From Armatimonadota bacterium (GTDB taxonomy: Bacteria > Armatimonadota > DTGP01 > JAKQQT01), in the NCBI GenBank assembly GCA_036504095.1, contig DASXVS010000017.1:62001-126000 (forward strand): DNA of 64,000 nucleotides, given 5' to 3'. The notes under the pieces were generated by a model that saw only the letters and a list, made by a program, of their open reading frames with translations, had not been told where the DNA came from and did no database searches. A program made the position numbers and the translations under genes. How positions within the stretch are numbered: the stretch's first letter is position 1; each line of letters starts with the position of its first letter. Positions 40,816-47,956 of the stretch are shown piece by piece.

Positions 40816-41952
40816 TCATTGAGGGTTCTCCTCCGACGCCGGTCCGTTGTGGTCCGGCCGCGTGAGCCTGGAGCGAGTGCCTGACGGCCGGACGAACGAC
40901 GTGCCGTTCTCCTTATTGCGCTTGTTGGCGGCGTCCTGCTCCGGCTGTAACGCGGGCGAAGTGGGCGGCGGCGCCGTCACCTTGTCTGGGTCCGGCGGTG
41001 TGTTGCTCAGGTCCACCGGCTCCTGAATTTCGTCCTCGCCGCGCGGAGTTGTGTTGCCGTCGTCGTGCCCGATGAATGTCGTGGCGACATAGTTCGAGAC
41101 ATCCCAGATCTTTTCGCTCTCAAGCTCACGTTTGAACGGCATCATGGCCGTGCCGTTGATGCCATTCATGATCTGATAGTAGAGCAGCCCGCCGGAAGCG
41201 CCGAGGCGCCTCAGCGTGCTGAAGTTGGCCGGCTTGGGGTACAGGAACTTCGCGGAAGGCCCGTTGCCGTCGCCGAAATTGCCGTGGCAGCCGATGCATT
41301 CCTGCTCGTAAACGAATTTGCCCCGCGCAAGAGATTCGGCGGTCGCGCCGTACGGATTCGGCATGGTGCGCCATTGCGCCGGGACCAGCGTATGCAAATA
41401 GGCGAAGTTGGCATCCGGGCCGCGCTCATACGCCTTCGCCAGCGCGGCGTGCCATATTTCCATGCGTTTCACGCGCGCGTCGGCCAGCTTGCCGCCGAGG
41501 CACTGGACGTATGCGATGAGGGCGTCGCGCTCGTCTTTCTTCAGGTATTTGAACTCCGGCATGATCGATGCGGGGCGGGTGTAGCGCGGGTTGAAGAAAT
41601 GGGCGATGTGCCAATCATTTGGCCGCATGCCGCCCTCCTGAGAGAGGTCCGGCCCGTTCCGCGAGGAGCCAAGCAGGTGCGGCTTGTCGTAGTAGTAGTC
41701 GCCCGGCTCCGAAATGCGCGTGGCGGTGTTATCCCAGTCCTGCGGCCGCACGTATTGCGAGTGACAATAGATGCACCCGTTCTGGATGTAAATCGCGCGA
41801 CCTCTGGCCTCGAGCGCCGTGTACGGCCTCGCGATATCCGATGGCTTATCCACGTCCTGACGCGTGATCCAGGGCAGAACGGCGACGCTGAACCCCGCCG
41901 CCGCCAGGATCAGGAGGCCGCCGACCGTGATCACCTTCTCCGTCATGCGCAT
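40816..41952 (-). CDS. ccoO: cbb3-type oxidase cytochrome c subunit (CcoO) fused to a second cytochrome c domain
   Basis: 378 residues. An N-terminal membrane helix (VITVGGLLILAAAGFSVAVL) is followed by a CcoO domain with heme-c site CIYCH (60-64), SQYVRPQDWD and the distal region GPDLSQEGGMRPNDWHIAHF. A second cytochrome c domain follows with CIGCH (219-223), then NGINGTAMMPF providing the likely Met ligand. The last 75 residues are a Pro/Asp-rich linker-like tail. Normal CcoO is about 200 residues with one heme, and CcoP is a separate diheme protein. No ccoP is present, so the fused domain may replace it. GGAGGAC precedes ATG 41952. It lies 52 bases after ccoN. Confidence 0.9.
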   Translation of the reverse strand: MRMTEKVITVGGLLILAAAGFSVAVLPWITRQDVDKPSDIARPYTALEARGRAIYIQNGCIYCHSQYVRPQDWDNTATRISEPGDYYYDKPHLLGSSRNGPDLSQEGGMRPNDWHIAHFFNPRYTRPASIMPEFKYLKKDERDALIAYVQCLGGKLADARVKRMEIWHAALAKAYERGPDANFAYLHTLVPAQWRTMPNPYGATAESLARGKFVYEQECIGCHGNFGDGNGPSAKFLYPKPANFSTLRRLGASGGLLYYQIMNGINGTAMMPFKRELESEKIWDVSNYVATTFIGHDDGNTTPRGEDEIQEPVDLSNTPPDPDKVTAPPPTSPALQPEQDAANKRNKENGTSFVRPSGTRSRLTRPDHNGPASEENPQ

Positions 41953-42004
41953 GGCTTCGTCCTCCGATTGCGCATCGGCGGAGCCGCGGCATCATCTCTG
42001 CGGG

Positions 42005-43426
42005 TCATTGGGCGGCCTCCAGTCCTATCGGCTTGAGGTCGACCGGCGCGATGTCGCGCGTGCTCATCAGCGGCGCGTCCTCCTCCACGTCGGGCTTCTT
42101 CGAGTAAAGCGTTCTGAGCACGTTGTACAACAGAATCCAGGCGCCCGCGAAGATGGTGACGCCGTCCAGCGCCCGCAAAGTCATGTAGACGCTCAATTCC
42201 GGCAGCACTCGGTAAACCGCCTCTCCATTCAGCCAGGCCCCTCCCTGGATGAGACCGGCGGTTGTGAGGATAATCATGAATCCGCCCTGGCCGATAAGCA
42301 TCAGCCAGTACTGGAAGTTTGCCAGCCTCACGCTCCAGATCGGTTTGCCGGTCACCTGCGGAAGCACGTCGTAAATGATTCCCACCGCCATGAAGCCGCC
42401 GAATCCGAGCAGCCCGGCGTGCGAGTGGCCGATAACCCAGTTCGTGAAGTGGGTGAGCCGCTGAACCGACATCAGTGACTGGAGACTGCCCTGGGTGGAC
42501 ACGATGAAGTACCAGATGGAGCCGGCGAACATGTACTTCAATGTCATCGACTGCTCGATCCGCCCCATTCGCCCGCGCATCGTCAGCCAGATGTTCGAGA
42601 GGAACACCCAGACCGGAATCAGCAGAAGCATGCTGTGGACCGTCGCCACAACCTTCTCCCAATCCGGGATCGGCGCCTGTAGCAAGTGGTGCGTGCCGGT
42701 GGGCGCGTAGTCCGTCACCAGCAGCCAGAAACCGATGAGCGACAGCGTGTGGCTGTAAAGCGGTTTCCGCACTTCGCGCGGTATCACGTAATACGCGGCG
42801 CCGATCGCCATCGGGGTGATCCACAAGCCGAAGATGTTGTGGCCGTAGAACCAGTGCCACACGGCATCATACAGGCCGCGGTGCACTCCGGTGCTGTTGA
42901 GGAACGCCCACTCCGTCAAGGTCCACACGAGCGCGCCGAGGAAATACCAGACCGACACATAGATAAGCGGCTCCTTGCGGTTCGCAACGGTCTTGAACTG
43001 AACGTAAAGGAGCATGGCCAGCGCGATGATGCTCAGCCAATTGAGCGGGCCTTTGTACTCGGCGTATTCGTGCGACGTGGTGATCCCCACCGCCAGCGAA
43101 CAGATGCCGGCGAGCTGCGAGAAATTCCAGATCCACATCGCCCCATTGGCTATCTTCTCCGACCACAACGTGGTCTTGGAGAGCTGCGGCACAATATGGA
43201 GGCCGGCGCCGATGAGCACCATGGACAGGAATCCGTACCAGACCGTGTTCACGTGCATCGGACGGATCCGCCCGAATACGAGGAACGGGATTCCGCCCAG
43301 GAAATCCGGCGAAGCCATTTCCGTCGCCGCCAGGAGGCCGAACGTGACGCCGACCGCCATCCATATGGCGCCGGAGACCATCCAGTTTCGTGCCGCGCTT
43401 CCCGGCCTATCGTCGAGTAATCGCAT
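42005..43426 (-). CDS. ccoN: cbb3-type cytochrome c oxidase catalytic subunit I
   Basis: A 473-residue heme-copper oxidase subunit with about twelve membrane helices. Ligand segments are FGRIRPMHVNTVWYG (low-spin heme His), FYGHNIFGLWITP (Cu-B His region), TGTHHLLQAPIPDWEK (His-His pair for Cu-B), and TNWVIGHSHAGLLGFGGF (high-spin and low-spin heme histidines). This is the terminal O2-reducing proton-pumping subunit, normally of high O2 affinity. GAGGGA precedes ATG 43426. It follows the ActE-like cytochrome gene by 24 bases, so the ACIII and the oxidase share one transcript. Confidence 0.94.
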   Translation of the reverse strand: MRLLDDRPGSAARNWMVSGAIWMAVGVTFGLLAATEMASPDFLGGIPFLVFGRIRPMHVNTVWYGFLSMVLIGAGLHIVPQLSKTTLWSEKIANGAMWIWNFSQLAGICSLAVGITTSHEYAEYKGPLNWLSIIALAMLLYVQFKTVANRKEPLIYVSVWYFLGALVWTLTEWAFLNSTGVHRGLYDAVWHWFYGHNIFGLWITPMAIGAAYYVIPREVRKPLYSHTLSLIGFWLLVTDYAPTGTHHLLQAPIPDWEKVVATVHSMLLLIPVWVFLSNIWLTMRGRMGRIEQSMTLKYMFAGSIWYFIVSTQGSLQSLMSVQRLTHFTNWVIGHSHAGLLGFGGFMAVGIIYDVLPQVTGKPIWSVRLANFQYWLMLIGQGGFMIILTTAGLIQGGAWLNGEAVYRVLPELSVYMTLRALDGVTIFAGAWILLYNVLRTLYSKKPDVEEDAPLMSTRDIAPVDLKPIGLEAAQ

Positions 43427-43450
43427 ACTTCCCTCAAAATGCCTGCAAAG

Positions 43451-44188
43451 TTAGTTCGTATCCCCCGTTGGCGGCATCGGCGCCGCCGATTCGGCGGGTC
43501 CCGGCGCTTCCGCCGCGCCGCTCAGGCGGAGCGACCTGATGTAGGAAACCACAGCCCATCGATCGCGCTCGCTGATCGTACCCCGGAAGGCGTGCCACTC
43601 GCGCGGCAGGTATTTCCGAGCCTCCGGGATGGGGGTCGACAGGATACCGTTGGTAATCTTGTAGTACATAGTCCCGGCCGACAGCGACTGCGCCTTACGG
43701 TTCGTGAGGTCGGGCGGGCGCGGGATGTAACTCTCGCCCGCGGGCCCATCTCCCAGCCCGTTAACACCGTGACAGAAGGCACAGTTCTCGGCGTAGACCA
43801 CTTTGCCGGTTGTGAGGGCCTTCGGGTCGCCGGCCGGCGGGTTTTTGATGCGGGCGGCCGCCGCAGGGACCGCGCCGTCGGCCTGGTCCGGATACGCGTG
43901 CGGAACGCCTGTCCTCGGCACCGCGCCCGCCACGACAAACTGCTGGGTTGGCGGCGTCTGGTAGCCCGTGGAGTCGGCCGGCTGGTTGTAGCGCATGCTC
44001 CAAGGCGGCAGTTCGTGTCCGAAATAGAGAACGCCCGGAAGGACGAGCGCCACCACGACGATCACGAACACCAACCCCGTGATCAGGCGAAGGTTACGCT
44101 CCTGGAAGCGCCGCTCCCGGATTTCATCGTCCGGCGGAATCGGCGATCCGCCCGCGCTGTAGTCCTGATTGTCGGTTATCTGTGGCAT
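43451..44188 (-). CDS. actE: Monoheme cytochrome c, ActE-like subunit of alternative complex III
   Basis: 245 residues: a polar N terminus, one membrane helix (LITGLVFVIVVVALVLPGVL), then a cytochrome c domain with CAFCH in VVYAENCAFCHGVNGLGDGP, SAGTMYYKITNGILSTPIPE and EWHAFRGTISERDRWAVVSY. ActE is the monoheme cytochrome that hands electrons to the terminal oxidase. Preferred start ATG 44188, overlapping the ActA stop (44176); a GTG at 44197 is possible. The membrane anchor replaces the lipobox of many ActE proteins. It sits directly upstream of ccoN. Confidence 0.87.
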   Translation of the reverse strand: MPQITDNQDYSAGGSPIPPDDEIRERRFQERNLRLITGLVFVIVVVALVLPGVLYFGHELPPWSMRYNQPADSTGYQTPPTQQFVVAGAVPRTGVPHAYPDQADGAVPAAAARIKNPPAGDPKALTTGKVVYAENCAFCHGVNGLGDGPAGESYIPRPPDLTNRKAQSLSAGTMYYKITNGILSTPIPEARKYLPREWHAFRGTISERDRWAVVSYIRSLRLSGAAEAPGPAESAAPMPPTGDTN

Positions 44189-44697
44189 ACGACACAATCC
44201 GTAGGGGCTTTCTTGTATTTATTGGTGCGGTGGCACGTTACGCACCAGCCCATGTTCATCGGGGTTGCCTGGCGCGCGCGGTCCATCTTTCTCATATCAC
44301 CGTGGCAGGTCTCGCACGGCACGCCGGCCGAGATGTGCGCCTTGTGCGTGAAGTAGACGAACCCGGGGAGGCGGTTCACCCGTTCCCATGGGACGCCCTC
44401 GCCCTTTTCCCAGAAGGCCTTGAGCTTCTTGATCTCCGGGTGGTTCGGGATGATGACCCTGTGACAGCGGATGCAGAGCTGGGTGGCGGGCATGCCGGCG
44501 AACGACGACTGCGTCGTCTGGGCGTGGCAGTACTGGCAGGCAATCTGCTTGTCACCCGCGTGGACGCGATGGAAGAAATCCACCGGCTGCTTCGGCGCGT
44601 TCACTCCAAACGCTTTGGATGACCTGACGAACAGCAGCGGGAGCAACGCGATCAGGATGACAAGCCCGAAGATGACGTTTCGCGTCTCCCACCTCAT
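44176..44697 (-). CDS. actA: Pentaheme cytochrome c, ActA subunit of alternative complex III
   Basis: 173 residues with an N-terminal membrane anchor (VIFGLVILIALLPLLFVRS) and five CxxCH heme sites: CQYCH, CIRCH, CETCH, CVTCH and CVVCH. The five-heme count matches ActA of Rhodothermus and Flavobacterium. Additional distal-ligand histidines are present (FHRVHAGD, FTHKAHIS). The ATG at 44697 overlaps the ActF stop by ATGA. In described operons actA comes first; here it follows actF. Confidence 0.92.
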   Translation of the reverse strand: MRWETRNVIFGLVILIALLPLLFVRSSKAFGVNAPKQPVDFFHRVHAGDKQIACQYCHAQTTQSSFAGMPATQLCIRCHRVIIPNHPEIKKLKAFWEKGEGVPWERVNRLPGFVYFTHKAHISAGVPCETCHGDMRKMDRARQATPMNMGWCVTCHRTNKYKKAPTDCVVCHR

Positions 44698-45977
44698 ACT
44701 TCAACCCCCCGTGTGGCAAGCCCGCGCAGGAACAGCGGATCTTCAACCGGATACACCGGCACGCGGCGCATCAGCCACAGGTACGGAAGGGCGACCGCAC
44801 CCATGAAGCCGATCGTAACGGCAACTTCCACCAGCCCGAAATCCGATGGACCGAGCGTGCGCATGCCGGGGAATATGTCCAGGAATCGCTGGATCAGGAT
44901 GCCGGCCAGGGCGAGCGCCCCGATGGCGGCGATGGCGTTTGGCGTTCGCTTCAGCCCTCGCAGGAACAGAAGGGCGAACGGCACGATGAACGAGCAGGCG
45001 AGCATCGTATAGGCGAGCGGCTCCCACGGCTGCGTCCGCCACCGCGCCGCAACGTAGGCAGCCTCCGTGGGAAGGTTGCCCATCCATATCACGAAATACT
45101 GAGACCAGTTCACGTACGCCCAGAAGATGCTTGTGCCCCAGAGCATGTTGCCGAGATCGCGAATGGTCGCCACCGGGAACAGCTCATTCAGGGGCTTCAG
45201 GGAGCGCCAGCTGCAAAGAAGTATCGTCGCGGCGGCAAACGCTCCGAAGTATTCCCCGATCCAGTAGATCACCGGAAACATCGTGCTGCGAAAGCCGGGG
45301 TTCAACGACATCTCAAGGTCGATCGCCAGGATCGACATGCCGAACACGTACACCAGAAGGTAGACCGGCGCCAGCACCTTGAGCGTCAGCATCGACCGCG
45401 CCTTCTCTTCGCCCCGGCCCTTCCATCCCCGCGTCGCCCAACCCGCCAGGCCCGACCGCGAACTGACCCCATCTTCGATCATCGCGCCGAGGTCCGGCCG
45501 GATGCTGCTCCGAAGGCTCCAGATCGCGAGGAACGAGGCGATGGCCAGAATCGCTGCGTCCCGGATGAACAGGGGGCCGATCTGCAGCCACGGGCTCCGG
45601 TCTGCGTCGCCCAGCCACCAGAATATCTCGTGCCGGCCAAACCAAAGGATGCCGAGCGCGATCAGCGAAACCGGCGTGAACGCCGACAATCCGGCCGTGA
45701 TGCGCTGGATCGGCCGCCCCCACCACGCATGGCTGACGTTGAAGGTGGCGGTCATGGCCATCGACGCCATCGACAGGCCGGTCCAGAACAGGAAGTTGGC
45801 GAGGAACGCGCCCCAGGCCCGCCCCGGCGAAAGTGTCAGGCCGGCCGCGAAACCAATGACCCCCACAAGGATGCACACCAGAGCCGCCGCCTGAACCCAG
45901 GTAGCGGGGGAATACAGCGTGGACGCGTAGCGCTCCAGCCGCCGCACATCGCCCGGTTGCAGTTGTTGATCGCTCAT
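44694..45977 (-). CDS. actF: Alternative complex III integral membrane subunit ActF
   Basis: 427 residues with about ten hydrophobic helices, beginning after MSDQQLQPGDVRRLERYAST. Blocks typical of ActF (NrfD-related) are TLSPGRAWGAFLANFLFWTG, SHAWWGRPIQRITAGLSAF, and MLWGTSIFWAYVNWSQYFVI. ActC and ActF form the membrane core and a possible proton path. ATG 45977 overlaps the ActD stop (45974) by ATGA. It lies downstream of actD and upstream of actA. Confidence 0.92.
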   Translation of the reverse strand: MSDQQLQPGDVRRLERYASTLYSPATWVQAAALVCILVGVIGFAAGLTLSPGRAWGAFLANFLFWTGLSMASMAMTATFNVSHAWWGRPIQRITAGLSAFTPVSLIALGILWFGRHEIFWWLGDADRSPWLQIGPLFIRDAAILAIASFLAIWSLRSSIRPDLGAMIEDGVSSRSGLAGWATRGWKGRGEEKARSMLTLKVLAPVYLLVYVFGMSILAIDLEMSLNPGFRSTMFPVIYWIGEYFGAFAAATILLCSWRSLKPLNELFPVATIRDLGNMLWGTSIFWAYVNWSQYFVIWMGNLPTEAAYVAARWRTQPWEPLAYTMLACSFIVPFALLFLRGLKRTPNAIAAIGALALAGILIQRFLDIFPGMRTLGPSDFGLVEVAVTIGFMGAVALPYLWLMRRVPVYPVEDPLFLRGLATRGVEV

Positions 45978-46519
45978 TGGTTCACCTGCAATCGACCGAG
46001 CCCGGCATGGTGGATATCTACGGTTTCCGTGGCGCCCGCTGCCAGCAGCTCCCCGGCCGCCCGGCCGCGTTCGGTCTCGTCGCTGCACGCCAGATACAAT
46101 GCGAACCTGTCCACTCCCATCGGCGGGCGATACGCGTCGCTGGGGGTCAGGTCCGGCAGGCGCGACATAAACAGAAACCCGATGACGGAAGCGATCGACC
46201 CGAACAGAACCATCAATTCGAAAGCGACCACCAGATACGGCGGGAGCGACGTGATCGGCTTGCCGCCGACGATCACCGGGTAGTCCCAGGACATCCAGAT
46301 CGTCATCGCAAGGGCGGCCGCGATGCCGGACAGGCCGCCGACGAGGCTGAACCACCGGACCCCGCTGGTGCTCGGGTTCAGGGCGTAGATCGCCGACATG
46401 TCCGGGATGGGCGTGTACACCTCCGGGCGCATGCCGCGGATGCCGTTGAAGTGGTCGATGCCGGCGCGCAGGGCGTCCGGATCGTCGAAGTAGCCCACGA
46501 CTCCTCGAAGCTCGCTCAT
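45974..46519 (-). CDS. actD: Alternative complex III subunit ActD (DUF3341)
   Basis: 181 residues. A cytoplasmic N-terminal domain (GVVGYFDDPDALRAGIDHFN, EVYTPIPDMSAIYALNPSTS) is followed by two membrane helices (WFSLVGGLSGIAAALAMTIW and LVVAFELMVLFGSIASVIGF) and a C-terminal soluble part. This is the DUF3341/ActD layout. ATG 46519 overlaps the ActC stop by ATGA and the stop overlaps the ActF start. In the complex ActD is a peripheral/membrane subunit without cofactor. Confidence 0.92.
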   Translation of the reverse strand: MSELRGVVGYFDDPDALRAGIDHFNGIRGMRPEVYTPIPDMSAIYALNPSTSGVRWFSLVGGLSGIAAALAMTIWMSWDYPVIVGGKPITSLPPYLVVAFELMVLFGSIASVIGFLFMSRLPDLTPSDAYRPPMGVDRFALYLACSDETERGRAAGELLAAGATETVDIHHAGLGRLQVNQ

Positions 46520-47934
46520 GATTCGGTCGCCTCCGCGGGCTTGACCCCGCCGGGCACCCTCGGATGCTCGTGCGCTTCCTCAATCGCGATGTCCTCGCGA
46601 TGCTCCAGCAGGATATCGCGCTTCAATTCTGCGATCGGCAGCACCGGGAGGAACTTGGTGAACAGCAGGAAGAAGAACATGAACCAGCCGAGACTGCCGA
46701 GCGTGATGCCGACTTCAACCGGGCGGAAGTGATAGAAGGTGGGCGCCCACGCGTAAGGGTTGTAGTCCCGCGCCAGGCTGCCCGCGATGATGTTGAACCG
46801 TTCCAGCCACATGCCGATGTTGATGATGATCGAAACGACGAACAGCGTGGGGATATTCCGTCGCGCCGGGCGCCAGAAGAGGATGAGCGGGGCGATCACG
46901 TTGCAGAAGTTCATGGCCCAGAACGGCGAGGCCCAAGTCCCGCGGACTTTGTTCCACAGGTCGGCAAGGTCGGAGGGTTCCCGCCCGTAGAGCGTCATGA
47001 AATGTTCGCTAAGGTACGAGTATCCCACCACCATCGACATCAGCAGCGTGAGCTTCGCGATCTGCTCCATCCGGTCGATGGTAATGTATTCCTGCAGCGC
47101 CAGGTTCTTGCGTAGCGGGATCAGGAGCGTCAGCACCATGGCTAATCCGGACAGGATGGCGCCGGCCACGAAGTACGGGGCCGAAATCGTGGAGTGCCAC
47201 CCGGGAACGATGGCGGACGCGAAGTCCCAGGATACCACGGAGTGGACCGACACAACCAGCGGCGCCGCAAGGCACGCCAGCACGGAATACGCCATCCAGT
47301 AGTGGCGCCACTGCTTCCCGCGCCCTTCCCAGCCGACCGACAGCAGGCCGTAGATGGTCCGCTTCCACCCCTTCGAACGATCGCGGACGACCGCCACATC
47401 GGGGATCAGCCCGAGCCAGAAGAACAGTGTGGAAACGATGAAGTACGTCGTGACGGCGAAGACGTCCAGAACGAGCGCCGACCGGAAATTGATCCACAAC
47501 ATACGCTCGTTGGGATACGGCATCAGCCAGTACGCCCGCCATGGCCGGCCGAGGTGGATCAGAGGGAACAGGCCGGCCGTCATAACCGCAAACAGGGTCA
47601 TCGCCTCGGAGGCGCGGCTGAACGCGGCGCGGAACGGCGCACGGAACAGGAACAGAAAGGCCGAGATGAGCGTGCCGGAGTGGGCAATTCCGATCCACCA
47701 GACAAAGTTGGTGATATACACCGCCCACATCATCGGGTGCATCAGGCCGCTCATGCCCATGCCGTACTTCAGCTGGTACCCTTCCGATATGGCTCCGACC
47801 AGAATCAGGAAGGCGCAGAACGCGACGCCGGCCATCCAGCCGAGGCTGTACGACTGCATGGGCCGCAGCACATCGTCGGTGACCTTCCTGTATGCCTCGC
47901 CGTTCGGCGCGTTTTGGTGGGTATGCTCGTGCAT
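46516..47934 (-). CDS. actC: Alternative complex III quinol-binding membrane subunit ActC (NrfD family)
   Basis: 472 residues from ATG 47934 (ATG at 47946 also possible). Ten membrane helices of the NrfD/PsrC type with GMGMSGLMHPMMWAVYITNF, VWWIGIAHSGTLISAFLFLF, PLIHLGRPWRAYWLMPYPNE and LWERFNIIAGSLARDYNPYA. His and Asp/Glu residues in the early helices are consistent with quinol binding next to the ActB 3Fe-4S cluster. It follows actB by 23 bases and overlaps actD. Confidence 0.94.
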   Translation of the reverse strand: MHEHTHQNAPNGEAYRKVTDDVLRPMQSYSLGWMAGVAFCAFLILVGAISEGYQLKYGMGMSGLMHPMMWAVYITNFVWWIGIAHSGTLISAFLFLFRAPFRAAFSRASEAMTLFAVMTAGLFPLIHLGRPWRAYWLMPYPNERMLWINFRSALVLDVFAVTTYFIVSTLFFWLGLIPDVAVVRDRSKGWKRTIYGLLSVGWEGRGKQWRHYWMAYSVLACLAAPLVVSVHSVVSWDFASAIVPGWHSTISAPYFVAGAILSGLAMVLTLLIPLRKNLALQEYITIDRMEQIAKLTLLMSMVVGYSYLSEHFMTLYGREPSDLADLWNKVRGTWASPFWAMNFCNVIAPLILFWRPARRNIPTLFVVSIIINIGMWLERFNIIAGSLARDYNPYAWAPTFYHFRPVEVGITLGSLGWFMFFFLLFTKFLPVLPIAELKRDILLEHREDIAIEEAHEHPRVPGGVKPAEATES

Positions 47935-47956
47935 TATCCGTCTCAAAATCCAGAAA

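Noticed and set aside
44694-46583. A long leftward frame continuing upstream of actF
   Set aside because: The portion above 45977 is an out-of-frame Arg/Pro/Gly-rich shadow of actD; actF starts at 45977 with an ATGA overlap.
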